A stretch of DNA of 64,000 bases from NCBI RefSeq assembly GCF_900636545.1, contig NZ_LR134290.1, forward strand, positions 1,302,001-1,366,000, in the 5' to 3' direction. The translations under genes and the position numbers were made by a program. Numbering within the stretch: the stretch's first letter is position 1; each line of letters opens with the position of its first letter. This stretch comes from Pseudomonas mendocina (GTDB lineage: Bacteria; Pseudomonadota; Gammaproteobacteria; Pseudomonadales; Pseudomonadaceae). The notes below the pieces were generated by a model. The model was given only the letters and a program-made list of their open reading frames with translations, ran no database searches and was not told where the DNA came from. Positions 33,785 to 45,042 of the stretch are shown in pieces.

Positions 33785-35293
33785 ATGTTGCGTGCCGTAC
33801 CCAAACGCTGGTTGATTCTCGTCGCCGTGATGCTGGCCTTCATGCCCATCGTCATCGACATGACCATCCTGCATATCGCCGTGCCGTCGCTGACCCAGGC
33901 GCTCGGCGCGTCGAGCACCGAGATCCTGTGGATCATCGACATCTACCCGCTGCTGATGGCCGGCCTGCTGGTGCCCATGGGCACCCTGGCCGACCGGGTG
34001 GGCAACCGGCGCATCCTGCTCGCCGGCCTCAGCGTGTTCGGCGTGGCGTCGACACTGGCGGCGTTCGCGCCCACACCAGCGTTGCTGATCGCCGCACGGA
34101 TCCTGCTGGCCCTTGGCGGATCGATGATCATGCCCTGCGTGCTGGGCATCATCCGTCGCACCTTCGAGGACGAACGCGAGCGGGCCATGGCCCTTGGTCT
34201 GTGGGGCACCGTTGGAGCTGCAGGCGCGGCAGTCGGCCCGCTGGTCGGCGGCGCGCTGCTTGAGCATTTCTGGTGGGGCTCGGTGTTCCTGATCAACGTG
34301 CCGGTGATGGCGGTGGTGATTCCGGTCGCCTTCGTGCTGCTGCCGCGCATCGAGGAGACCACGCCGGGCAAATGGGCCATCGGCCAGGCGCTGATCCTGA
34401 TCGCCGGCATCATCAGTGTTGTCTATGCCCTCAAGGCCGGGGTCGGCGGTACCCAGCCGTTGCCAATGGCACTGCTCATGCTGATTGTCGGCCTCGCATT
34501 GCTGACCCTGTTCACCCGCCAGCAGTTGCGTGCGGCCGAGCCGATGCTCGATCTGTCGCTGTTCGGCCGCCCGGTGCTGCTGGCCGGGCTGATCATGGCG
34601 GTAGTGGCCATCGGCGCCCTGGCCGGCGTGGAACTGACCCTGGCGATGGAGCTGCAGTACGTGCTCGACAAGTCGCCGCTTGAGGCCGGCATCTTCATGA
34701 TTCCGATCATGGCGGCGGCAGCGGTTGGCGGGCCGCTGGCCGGCTACCTCTCCAATCGCTTCGGCCTGCGCGCGGTGGCCAGCCTGTCGCTGCTGGTTTC
34801 CGCCGGCGCCCTGGGCTTCGTGGCGCTCGCCGATCTGCATGAGCCGGGCGTCAGCGTGCCGGTGGTACTCGCCGTGCTGGGGCTGGCGCTGAGCATCGGT
34901 CTGACGGCCTCGTCGATCGCCATCATGAGCGCGGTGGAGGCCAGCAAGGGCGGCGCGGCAGGTGCCCTGGAGGCCACCGCCTACGAGTTGGGTACCGGGC
35001 TGGGGATTACCTTCTTCGGGGTATTCATGTCCAGCGTGTACGGCCATACCATCGCCCTGCCCACAGAGCTGGCGGCAGCATTGGCCGAGCGTGCGGCGCG
35101 TTCGATTGGCGACAGTTACCTGGTGGCCGCCGAGTTGCCGGCCGAGCAGGGCAGTGCGGTGATCGCGGCGGCCAAGGCGGCGTTCTCCAGTACCCACTCG
35201 ATCTTGCTGTGCACCGCGGCCGTGGTGGTCGGTGTGCTGGCTGTCGTGGTGTTCAGGTTGTTCAAGGGGCAGCGCGGGCAAAGCGCCCACTGA
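33785..35293 (+). CDS. DHA2-family MFS drug exporter (SmvA/QacA-like)
   Basis: 502 residues and about fourteen membrane segments. The motif DMTILHIAVPSL in the first segment, GTLADRVGNRRIL between helices 2 and 3 (motif A), and GAAGAAVGPLVGG (motif C of antiporters) define a DHA2 proton/drug antiporter, close in type to SmvA and QacA, which expel quaternary ammonium compounds and viologens. It is the last gene of the pump operon, two bases after the outer-membrane factor. A shared regulon of RND and MFS exporters is implied. Confidence 0.9.
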   Translation: MLRAVPKRWLILVAVMLAFMPIVIDMTILHIAVPSLTQALGASSTEILWIIDIYPLLMAGLLVPMGTLADRVGNRRILLAGLSVFGVASTLAAFAPTPALLIAARILLALGGSMIMPCVLGIIRRTFEDERERAMALGLWGTVGAAGAAVGPLVGGALLEHFWWGSVFLINVPVMAVVIPVAFVLLPRIEETTPGKWAIGQALILIAGIISVVYALKAGVGGTQPLPMALLMLIVGLALLTLFTRQQLRAAEPMLDLSLFGRPVLLAGLIMAVVAIGALAGVELTLAMELQYVLDKSPLEAGIFMIPIMAAAAVGGPLAGYLSNRFGLRAVASLSLLVSAGALGFVALADLHEPGVSVPVVLAVLGLALSIGLTASSIAIMSAVEASKGGAAGALEATAYELGTGLGITFFGVFMSSVYGHTIALPTELAAALAERAARSIGDSYLVAAELPAEQGSAVIAAAKAAFSSTHSILLCTAAVVVGVLAVVVFRLFKGQRGQSAH

Positions 35294-35320
35294 GAAAACG
35301 GGCCGCCATTGCGGCGGCCC
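35294..35320 (-). terminator. Terminator between MFS and TonB receptor genes
   Basis: Arms GGGCCGCC (35300-35307) and GGCGGCCC (35313-35320) with a five-base loop; on the minus strand they are followed by GTTTTCTC. It ends the minus-strand receptor transcript and may also stop the convergent pump operon. Confidence 0.75.
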
Positions 35321-35327
35321 GGCTGTT

Positions 35328-37748
35328 CTACCAGCGATAGCTCACCGTGCTCACCACCTGGCGCTCGTCACCGTAGTGACAGGTAGAGAACCCGCACTGG
35401 GTGTAGCGCTTGTCGGTCAGGTTGCTGGCGTTGACGGTCAGATCCCAGTGGTCGTCGATCTGGTAGCGCGCCATGGCGTCGAACAGGGTATAGGCTGGCA
35501 TTGCCGACTCCATAAGTGAGGCCTGCGTTGTACCCATGTAGCGAACGCCGAGGCCCACAGTCAGTTGCGGAATGCCCCAGTTGATGAAGTCGTAGCTGCT
35601 CCACAGGGCGGCCTGGTGGTAGGGCGTATCATCGCTACGCTGACCCACTTCGGCGGCAATCGCGCTCTTGGTGGTGCGTGCATCGGTATAGGTATAGGAG
35701 GCGATCACGCTGAGTGCTTGGGTGACATCCGCCTTGGCTTCCAGCTCCAGACCGCGCGAGCGAACCTCGCCAGTTTGTCTCGGATCGTCATTGCTATCCA
35801 ACTTCAGCACGTTGGTTTGGGTCAGCTCATAGATGGCCGCACTGAGGAGCAGGTTGCTGTCCTTGGGCTGATAGCGCACGCCCACTTCGTATTGCTTGCC
35901 TTCGGTGGGGGCGAAGGTTTGGCCAGTCACCTCTGCAACAGAAACGGGGAAGAACGACTCGCTATAGCTGATATAGGGGGCCAGGCCATTATCCGCCAGA
36001 TAGACGAGCCCCGCGCGGTAGGTAGTGGCTTCGTCATTCTGACTGGCCTTGGCATCATTGCTGTGTGCCGTTTGCTGCTGGTCGGCCCAGTCATGACGGC
36101 CACCCAGCACCAGAATCCACTTGTCGTTGAACGTGATCTGATCTTGGAAATAGACACCCTTTTGTCGCGTGTCGAGCTGTGAGCCACGATCCAGGCTGCG
36201 ATCCTTGTTCACCACTACCGGTTGCCCATAGTTGTAGCGGGTCAGATCCAGGCTGGGGGCATTGCCACGGAAGTTGTGCGAATCGTAGGAGGTGTCGTAG
36301 CCATCGAAACCGACCAGAACCGTGTGCTCGACACTGCCGAGCTGCCATTTCGATTCGATGTTGGTATCGCTGGCCCATGTCCGCGCACGTTCGTGGCGAT
36401 CGCTGTAGCGGCGCAGCAGTGTGCCGGTACTTGCGGAGAAGTTAATGGCTGCAGCAGAGGGTTGAATTTGCAGGTAGCTCCACTTCACGTCGGTTTCGTA
36501 ATAACGCAGCTTATGGTTGAGCGTGAAGTTTTCGTTGAAGTGGTGTTGAAATTCGTAGCCCAGAGTCGACATCTCGCCATTCATGTCGTCGTAGTCCGGC
36601 TCGCCGATGAAATCGTGGCGACCGATCTTGAAAGCGCCGTCACCTACACCTTTGACCAACTGATAGGGCAGGGGCGCGGGGAAACGCGTATCGGTCTTCT
36701 GGTAGAAGGACAGCAGTGTCAGCGAGGTATCTTCGTTGGGGCGCCAGGTCAGCGCCGGGGCGATGTAGAATCTGTCGTCGTTGATATGATCCTGCTGGGT
36801 GTCGCTGTTGCGGCTGAGCAGGGTCAGGCGATAGCTCAGGGTGTCGCTACCGGCCAATGGGCCGCTGAAGTCTGCAGAGAGTTGCTTGCGGTCGTGGGAA
36901 CCCGCTTGCAGGTTCAGCTCATGGAAGGGCGTTTCAGTCGGGCGCTTGCTGACGCCATTGATCATGCCGCCCGGTGAGAGCTGGCCGTAGAGCACCGATG
37001 CCGCGCCGCGAATGACCTCGACGCGCTCCAGGCCATAAGGTTCCTGAATGCCGTCGTAGGAGTTGTTCTGCAGGCGCAGGCCGTCACGCAGCGAGCCGCC
37101 GGTGCCGGATTCGACCTCGAAGCCGCGGATGCGGAAGCGGTCCGCGGTGCGGTTGAAATTGGTCGGGCTGCTGGTGAGCCCTGGCGTGTAGCTCAGCGCC
37201 TGGGACAAGGTTTCCGCCTGGCGGTCGCGGATCTCGTCGTTGGTCACCACCGAAATCGACTGCGGCGTCTCGGTAATCGGCGTATCGGTCTTGGTAGCAC
37301 TCATGTTGTGCTTGGCCACGTAGCCAGCCACATATTCGTTGGGGTGTTCCTTAGTGGCACCGATCACGGTCGTGGCGCTCAGTTCCAAGCTGTCGCTCTG
37401 GCGAACCAGGACATAACCGTTATTCCCCATGCGGGCTGAGTAGCCGCTGCCTCGCAGCAGGGTGGCGAAGCCTGCGTCGATGTCGTACCGGCCGTGCAGG
37501 CCCGGGCTTCGCAGGTCGGCTAGGCGCTGCGGCTCGAATGCCAGGGGCACACCGGCTTGTTGCGCGAAACGGTTCAGTACATCGGCCAAGGGGCCGGCTT
37601 CGATGTCGTAGTGGTTTTGCGCTTGCTCGGCTGCGTGAGCGGGCGCAGGCATGGTGACAACGCTGCCCAAAAGGGCTGCGAAGCTCAGATGAATGGCCAG
37701 GGCAAGGGGCGTGACAGCGTAGCCAAGGGGCGCGGCGGAGGTGCGCAT
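35328..37748 (-). CDS. TonB-dependent siderophore receptor with STN signalling domain
   Basis: 806 residues. After a signal sequence (ends near APAHA), an STN domain at about 45-100 (FAQQAGVPLAFEPQRL, LLRGSGYSARMGNNGYVLV) marks it as a transducer that talks to an anti-sigma factor. The plug follows with DTPITETPQSISVVTNDEI, and then the 22-strand barrel, ending in the typical aromatic VSYRW. The family (FpvA/FoxA/FhuE-like) imports ferric siderophores. Upstream on the same strand are fecR- and fecI-like genes, completing a cell-surface signalling system. The siderophore cannot be predicted. Confidence 0.92.
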   Translation of the reverse strand: MRTSAAPLGYAVTPLALAIHLSFAALLGSVVTMPAPAHAAEQAQNHYDIEAGPLADVLNRFAQQAGVPLAFEPQRLADLRSPGLHGRYDIDAGFATLLRGSGYSARMGNNGYVLVRQSDSLELSATTVIGATKEHPNEYVAGYVAKHNMSATKTDTPITETPQSISVVTNDEIRDRQAETLSQALSYTPGLTSSPTNFNRTADRFRIRGFEVESGTGGSLRDGLRLQNNSYDGIQEPYGLERVEVIRGAASVLYGQLSPGGMINGVSKRPTETPFHELNLQAGSHDRKQLSADFSGPLAGSDTLSYRLTLLSRNSDTQQDHINDDRFYIAPALTWRPNEDTSLTLLSFYQKTDTRFPAPLPYQLVKGVGDGAFKIGRHDFIGEPDYDDMNGEMSTLGYEFQHHFNENFTLNHKLRYYETDVKWSYLQIQPSAAAINFSASTGTLLRRYSDRHERARTWASDTNIESKWQLGSVEHTVLVGFDGYDTSYDSHNFRGNAPSLDLTRYNYGQPVVVNKDRSLDRGSQLDTRQKGVYFQDQITFNDKWILVLGGRHDWADQQQTAHSNDAKASQNDEATTYRAGLVYLADNGLAPYISYSESFFPVSVAEVTGQTFAPTEGKQYEVGVRYQPKDSNLLLSAAIYELTQTNVLKLDSNDDPRQTGEVRSRGLELEAKADVTQALSVIASYTYTDARTTKSAIAAEVGQRSDDTPYHQAALWSSYDFINWGIPQLTVGLGVRYMGTTQASLMESAMPAYTLFDAMARYQIDDHWDLTVNASNLTDKRYTQCGFSTCHYGDERQVVSTVSYRW

Positions 37749-37842
37749 GGTCGATAGAGTCCCGTGTTTTTTGGTGTCTATCGTCCTTGACGGGCCAGGT
37801 GCAAAAAGCGGAACCCGGTCGTGCGATTTTTTTGTTACTGAT

Positions 37843-38808
37843 TCAGGGAGCGCGGCTGATCACCTTCAGCCATGGGGTGAATTCGCGAATCCGCAGTGGT
37901 AGCGCCTCGGCGAGCAAGTTCAGGGCTCTGTCGCTGTCGTCCAGTGGCAGCACCGCAGATACGCGCAGGTCAGCCAGCGCCACGCGGTCGAACTGCATGT
38001 GCCCCGGGAACTGCCTGGCCAGTTGGTCGAGCACCGCGGGCAACGGCTGGTCCTTGACCACCAGTTGATGATGGCGCCAGGCGTCCTCGACGCTGCGGGT
38101 ATCCACGGTCGTCGTCAGTTGCACGTCGTTGCGGGTGATGCGCGCCTGCTCACCTGCGTGGACCTCCAGTGCCTGCGGATTGCCGCTGGCCGTTGCGGCC
38201 ACGCGCGATTCGAGCATGGTCACCAGTGTGGCCCCGTCTCTGCGGGTGACCACGAAACGGGTGCCCAGCGCACGGACTTCACCCTGTTCGGTCGCCACGA
38301 TAAAGGGGCGCGTCGAGTCGTGGGCAACGTCGATCAGCACTTCTCCGCGCAGTAGGCGAACGCGTCGCTGCTGGCTGTCGTACTGTAGGTCGAGGGCGCT
38401 GTTGCCGTTAAGGGTCACCCGTGAATGATCCGGTAGCTCGTGCGCCAGCCATTGAGCGGGTTGGGTGCGCAGATCAGCCAGCAGATAGCTGGGTAGCTCG
38501 CTTTGCCAGAGCGCCCAGACCGGCAGCAGCGCTAATAGCATGAGTGCAGTGGCCATGCGTTTGCCGCGATAGCTGCGCTTGCGGCTGGTGAAGGCCGCAT
38601 CGAGCGCTGCATGCACCGAGGCCTTTTGCGCACGCAATGCTGACATCTGCCCGATAAAGGCCTGCAATCGTTCGGCGGCCGCAGCATGCCGTGCATCGCT
38701 GCGCTTCCAGGCGTCGAATTCGGCTGCCTGGTGCTCATCGGCCTCGGGGCCATTGAGCCGGATCAGCCAATCGGCGGCTTGCTCATTGATCGACTCGAGG
38801 TCGCTCAT
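37843..38808 (-). CDS. FecR-family anti-sigma/sensor protein
   Basis: 321 residues starting at 38808 (MSDLESINEQAADWLIRLN), the usual FecR opening; a longer frame to 38841 would overlap the sigma gene. The N-terminal cytoplasmic part is an anti-sigma domain (about 1-75), then one membrane segment (MATALMLLALLPVWALW), then a periplasmic FecR domain (ALGTRFVVTRRDG, EVHAGEQARIT) and a C-terminal STN-like part that contacts the receptor. It keeps the ECF sigma factor inactive until the loaded TonB receptor signals. Confidence 0.9.
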   Translation of the reverse strand: MSDLESINEQAADWLIRLNGPEADEHQAAEFDAWKRSDARHAAAAERLQAFIGQMSALRAQKASVHAALDAAFTSRKRSYRGKRMATALMLLALLPVWALWQSELPSYLLADLRTQPAQWLAHELPDHSRVTLNGNSALDLQYDSQQRRVRLLRGEVLIDVAHDSTRPFIVATEQGEVRALGTRFVVTRRDGATLVTMLESRVAATASGNPQALEVHAGEQARITRNDVQLTTTVDTRSVEDAWRHHQLVVKDQPLPAVLDQLARQFPGHMQFDRVALADLRVSAVLPLDDSDRALNLLAEALPLRIREFTPWLKVISRAP

Positions 38809-38816
38809 GCGTGCGC

Positions 38817-39335
38817 TCAGACCTCCAGTGCATTGCTGCAATGCAGCAGCGCTTGCAGAAGATGCTTGCGCACCATGCGCTCGGAAATCCCCATCTGCAC
38901 AGCAATGTCGATCTGACTTTGACCATCGAGGAAGTAGAGCAGGAAAGCCTGGCGCTGCTTGGCGCTGAGTTCTTCCAGCACGAACGCGATCTGCTCCAGG
39001 GCTTCGAGCGTGGTGAGAATCTGCTCGGGTGACTGGTGACCGGAAAGGCTTTCGACGGTCAGCGCCAGCTCACGCAGGTAGGCGTCTTCGATCTGTTTGC
39101 GGCGCGACTTGTCGATCACCAGACGGCGCGCCGTTGTCGTCAGAAAGGCACGTGGCTCGCGAATGGTGCCGAGAACCTCTCGCGAGGAAAGGATGCGGGC
39201 AAAGGTGTCCTGCGCCAGATCGGCCGCGTTATGAGAACAGCCCAGCTTGCGCCGCAGCCAGGCGAACAGCCAACCGTGATGGTTACTGTACAGCTCATGG
39301 ATCGCTTGCTGGAAAGGGGGCTCGGCCGCAGGCAT
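38817..39335 (-). CDS. FecI-like ECF sigma factor
   Basis: 172 residues from the ATG at 39335 (MPAAEPPFQQAIHELYSNHHGWLFAWLRRKLG); the longer open frame upstream has no coding character and would cover the Fur box. Sigma-2 region with NAADLAQDTFARIL and sigma-4 region with KQRQAFLLYFLDGQSQIDIAVQMGIS. It recruits RNA polymerase to the receptor gene promoter when FecR releases it. The fecR-like gene begins eight bases after the stop. Confidence 0.9.
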   Translation of the reverse strand: MPAAEPPFQQAIHELYSNHHGWLFAWLRRKLGCSHNAADLAQDTFARILSSREVLGTIREPRAFLTTTARRLVIDKSRRKQIEDAYLRELALTVESLSGHQSPEQILTTLEALEQIAFVLEELSAKQRQAFLLYFLDGQSQIDIAVQMGISERMVRKHLLQALLHCSNALEV

Positions 39336-39370
39336 GCGCACACTCGCGATGGAGGAGTCGATACTCAAGC

Positions 39371-39389
39371 TCAATTGAGAATTGTTCGC
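39371..39389 (-). promoter_or_regulatory. Candidate Fur box before the ECF sigma gene
   Basis: TCAATTGAGAATTGTTCGC matches the 19-base Fur consensus GATAATGAGAATCATTATC at 11 positions, including the whole central TGAGAAT. It lies 36 bases upstream of the sigma-factor start in an AT-rich promoter region, the expected place for iron repression of a FecIR system. Confidence 0.55.
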
Positions 39390-39480
39390 ATAATATCGAT
39401 TTGCCGGTGCACACTGCAAGCACTGGGCGTGCTCAAGGTCGTATCGCCTGTGCGCGTCGATCTGCCTCCCTGCTCGATGA

Positions 39481-39658
39481 ACCGAGTACAAGCGCTATCA
39501 CAAGACGGCGCGTGTCTTCTCGGGCAAGAACGTGGAACTGTTTCTGGGAAACTTCGTAAGCCTGCTGGCACGCGAGCGAGTGGGCACTAGAAGCGCATTT
39601 CACCGGTTCAAGGATTGGGAGTGCTGGCCGGTGATCCGCGACCATTTGGAAAGTCGAC
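39481..39658 (+). other. Coding-like fragment before the integrase
   Basis: The gap between the sigma-factor promoter and the integrase has, in the frame beginning at 39481, an open stretch of sensible amino-acid composition (TEYKRYHKTARVFSGKNVEL, then LFLGNFVSLLARERVGTRSAF) right after a stop codon at 39478. No convincing start or ribosome site precedes it. It runs into the integrase gene in a different frame. I read it as a remnant of a mobile-element gene, family unknown. Confidence 0.35.
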
Positions 39659-40597
39659 GTGGAGCCCATCAAGGGCAAGCGCTTCCGCAAGACGTTCAAG
39701 ACCAAGGGCGAAGCACAGCGCTTCGAAGCATCCTGCAGGGCCAAGGTCGTCGAGAACCCGGATTGGTCGCCCAGGCCGAAAGACTGTCGCACCCTCGCTG
39801 AGCTGGTTGGCCTCTGGTTCGATCTGCACGGGCATTCCCTGCGCGATGGTGAACGCCACCGTAGCAAGCTCGATGCTCTGGCCAAGCGCCTGCGCAATCC
39901 ACAGGGCGCCAAGCTCGACCCGCAAACCTACGCCCAGGATCGCCGAATCAGGCTAGGGGAGGGCGCCTCGCCCAAGACACTGAGCAACGAGCTGGGCTAC
40001 CTGCGTGCGGTCTATAACGAACTGCGTGGTTTGGGTGTGCTCGACTACGCCAACCCGCTTGCCCTGGTGAAGCCGCTCAAGGTGCAGGAACGGGAGCTGT
40101 CCTGGCTGACCACCGAACAGATCGCTGAGCGGCTGGAAGAGATCCGGCGTGGCTGCGACAACCCGCACGTCGAGATAATCGCCTTGATCTGCTTGGCCAC
40201 CGGTGCTCGATGGTCAGAGGCTGAGAAGCTCAAACCGACCGGCCTGCGCAATGGTGTGATCACCTTCAGCGGAACCAAGAACGGCAAGGTTCGTTCCGTG
40301 CCGATCACTGCGGAGCTAGAAGCCAAGATCGTCAGGCACTGGAAGCAACACGGCCAGCCAAACTCGGCCATCACCTCGTTCCGCCGCGCCCTGGCCAGGA
40401 CGACCATCCGCTTACCAAAAGGCCAGGCCGCTCACGCCCTGCGACACACCTTCGCCAGTCACTTTATCCAGAACGGCGGCAACATCCTCACCCTGCAGAA
40501 AATCCTGGGTCACTCCAGCCTGGCCATGACCATGCGCTATGCGCACCTCGCGCCGGATCATCTGCAGGATGCTGTTAGGTTTGGACCGCTTAGTTAG
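39635..40597 (+). pseudogene. Tyrosine site-specific integrase, 5' end damaged
   Basis: The 312-residue frame counted from GTG 39659 contains a core-binding part (about 45-125) and a complete catalytic domain: Arg in ATGARWSEAEKL, the HALRHTFASH box (H-x-x-R) and GHSSLAMTMRYAH with the final His and Tyr. The similarity-bearing frame is already open upstream (ATIWKVDVEPIKGKRFRKTF) back to a TGA at 39632 without a proper ATG, so the first residues of the N-terminal arm-binding domain seem lost. Starts at GTG 39659 could still give protein. It lies about 600 bases from the 3' end of ssrA, a favoured attachment site for genomic islands. Confidence 0.7.
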
Positions 40598-40613
40598 GCT
40601 TAGGCTATTAACA

Positions 40614-40643
40614 AATAAAAAAGGCCGGGAATGCCGACCTTTT
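40614..40643. terminator. Bidirectional terminator between integrase and lipoprotein genes
   Basis: Ten-base stem AAAAGGCCGG (40619-40628) / CCGACCTTTT (40634-40643) with loop GAATG, complete if one G-U pair is allowed. The minus-strand reading ends CCTTTTTTATTTG and the plus-strand reading ends CCTTTTC, so it can serve both the integrase and the convergent lipoprotein genes. Confidence 0.8.
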
Positions 40644-40685
40644 CACTACACGACCAGATTCAGGCCCAGAGCGGTAGGACTCGCT

Positions 40686-40835
40686 CTAGCATCTCCCTTT
40701 CTTGGCTTGACCCGGTGGGCAGTGGGGTGGGCCGCCGCCGCCGTCGCCGATATCAATGCCTATGCCTGGTAGCCTCAAGCTACAGCCCGAAATAAGAACC
40801 GCAGCCATGATTAGGGCGACAATTCGTGTGGTCAT
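40686..40835 (-). CDS. Tiny lipoprotein with C-terminal CPPG-KG-C motif (copy 2)
   Basis: A 49-residue product. N-terminal lipoprotein signal MTTRIVALIMAAVLISGC with lipobox ISGC (Cys18). The mature part is about 31 residues, rich in Ile-Gly (GIGIDIGDGGGG) and ending CPPGQAKKGRC. The ATG follows the TAA of copy 1 without a spacer, and GGA lies about nine bases upstream inside that gene. It shares with copy 1 the signal layout, the DIGD core and the final C-P-P-G-x-x-x-K-G-x-C, so the two are tandem paralogues. Function unknown; the two end-motif cysteines could form a disulfide-closed loop. Confidence 0.8.
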   Translation of the reverse strand: MTTRIVALIMAAVLISGCSLRLPGIGIDIGDGGGGPPHCPPGQAKKGRC

Positions 40836-41012
40836 TTAGCAACTTCCTTTCATACGATGCCCTGGTGGGCAAAAATTTCCGCCGCGATGATCGCCGATGT
40901 CTAAGCGAATGGCGTCTTCGTCACCTATACGGGCGTGAACGCCTGGCGCGCTGAAGCTGCAGCCAGTCAGCGCAAGAACCGACACAAGCGTTATCAATGT
41001 CATGTAATTCAT
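40836..41012 (-). CDS. Tiny lipoprotein with C-terminal CPPG-KG-C motif (copy 1)
   Basis: A 58-residue product with an excellent ribosome site (AGGAG, seven bases before the ATG at 41012). Signal MNYMTLITLVSVLALTGC with lipobox LTGC (Cys18). The mature part has GVHARIGDEDAIRLDIGD and ends FCPPGHRMKGSC. It is followed without a gap by copy 2, and the pair ends at the terminator at 40614-40643. I recall short Pseudomonas and Acinetobacter lipoproteins ending CPPGQAKKGxC but no assigned role. The position between integrase and ssrA could make the pair cargo of a decayed island. Confidence 0.82.
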   Translation of the reverse strand: MNYMTLITLVSVLALTGCSFSAPGVHARIGDEDAIRLDIGDHRGGNFCPPGHRMKGSC

Positions 41013-41154
41013 TGTTGTGCTCCTGAACTCAAGCGCCGCAGTTCGGCTATCCGTAAACGGAGTTCGCAGCTACTTGAGTCGTTGGACGCTTGGGTTTGAT
41101 TTCCGTTCCGTTGGCTGGGTACGGTGAAAAAGCCGTTTCGACATCTTTTCGACA

Positions 41155-41198
41155 CGCAAAGAAAAACCCCTGACTTTCTCTAGGAAAATCAGGGGTTT
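41155..41198 (-). terminator. Intrinsic terminator of ssrA
   Basis: Perfect ten-base arms AAACCCCTGA (41164-41173) and TCAGGGGTTT (41189-41198), with a further small stem in the loop. On the minus strand it follows the tmRNA 3' end by three bases and runs into TTTTTCTTTGC. Confidence 0.9.
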
Positions 41199-41201
41199 AT
41201 T

Positions 41202-41558
41202 TGGTGGAGCCGGGGGGATTTGAACCCCCGTCCGCCAGCTCTCCGCTATTGGTTCTACATGCTTAGCCATCTCTATTGAGTTAACTCCGCGCCGCCCGAG
41301 TGGCAGGGTGCTTGGAGCGAGCTGCATGAGTTTTAGCCGTTACGTCTGCAGCGAACTTGGCGGCGATCCTGTTCTATATGACTGACCAGATCTTCGGGTT
41401 TACAGGCATCCCCTAGGGTCAGCTGGCGCCCTTAGGCGGCCAGAGCGTAGTTGTCGTCGTTGGCAACTATGAAATTGTGGCAGCGGATTTACGAGAACTG
41501 TCACCTACTCGGCATGCCCCTCAAGTTTCGCTACCGGCGTCGAATCCTAATCGGCCCC
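41202..41558 (-). ncRNA. ssrA: Transfer-messenger RNA (tmRNA)
   Basis: 357 bases. The 5' end reads GGGGCCGATTAGGATTCGAC and the 3' end has the T-loop GGTTCAAATCC and the acceptor GGCTCCACCA, which pair as the tRNA-like acceptor with an encoded CCA. The tag reading frame at 41432-41464 encodes ANDDNYALAA and a TAA stop. It rescues stalled ribosomes with SmpB and marks the products for ClpXP. The 3' end is a common integration target; the nearby integrase fits. An 85-codon frame over this region is not a gene. Confidence 0.97.
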
Positions 41559-41687
41559 AAAACTTTCGTGGTTACAGCTAGGACGCGAAGTCTACGCCAA
41601 AGGTTCCTCAGCGTCGACTGCGGATTCTGTCTCGGGAAGCTATGATGGCGCCTCGCGTCTGCCCGCGACCTCTGGAAAGGAGCCGTA

Positions 41688-44603
<2,916 letters not shown>

Positions 44604-44617
44604 GCGGGCCGCTGCGC

Positions 44618-44863
44618 TTATTCGCTGGCTGATAGCAGGTCCAGTGCTTCGCCGAGTACCTTGACCGACTCGGTGTGATCGCCTGCCTTGTGTAGGGCTT
44701 CGCCCTCGGCACGCAACTCCTTGACCTTGGCCAGCACCTCGGGATCGGAGGGTGGGTCGCTTTGCAGCAACGCGTCGATCTTGGCCATGTCCTGCGGGCA
44801 GTGCATGGCCCAGAGCGGCAGGCTGATCAGGGCGGCGGCGAGAAACATGAGTGTGCGACGCAT
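44618..44863 (-). CDS. Small exported protein of unknown function
   Basis: 81 residues from the ATG at 44863, preceded by AGGAG; the open frame further upstream to 45055 is not supported. Signal peptide MRRTLMFLAAALISLPLWA, then a short acidic helical domain (HCPQDMAKIDALLQSDPPSD, EVLAKVKELRAEGEALHKAG, KVLGEALDLL) with one cysteine. The helix pattern resembles a single TPR-like pair. It converges on the sensor-kinase gene 14 bases away. No family recognised with confidence. Confidence 0.75.
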   Translation of the reverse strand: MRRTLMFLAAALISLPLWAMHCPQDMAKIDALLQSDPPSDPEVLAKVKELRAEGEALHKAGDHTESVKVLGEALDLLSASE

Positions 44864-45042
44864 GATGGCTCTCCTGAAACGGGCGGCAGGAATCTCAGTA
44901 TAGGAGCATCCTGCCGTTGCGTTTGCCGCCTGAGCGTGTACCGATGGGCTGCAACTGATGACGCAGTCGTGCGTTGTATGCAGCCGCTGCCCGCGGGCTC
45001 CAGTATGCTGTGCACTTGATTCAGCCCATGCAAGGAATGCGT

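Noticed and set aside
33767..35290. 507-codon minus-strand frame opposite the MFS gene
   Set aside because: Gln/His/Arg-rich antisense frame; the plus-strand gene has fourteen membrane segments and MFS motifs.
35328..39335. FecIR and TonB receptor as cargo of the ssrA-linked island
   Set aside because: Position alone is not enough; no att repeat or change in composition could be shown by eye at either boundary.
40539..40772. 77-codon plus-strand frame after the integrase
   Set aside because: It crosses a strong terminator and lies opposite the second lipoprotein gene, with no ribosome site.
41070..41327. 85-codon minus-strand frame over the ssrA 3' end
   Set aside because: It covers the tRNA-like end and terminator of tmRNA; no ribosome site, and the RNA structure explains the sequence.
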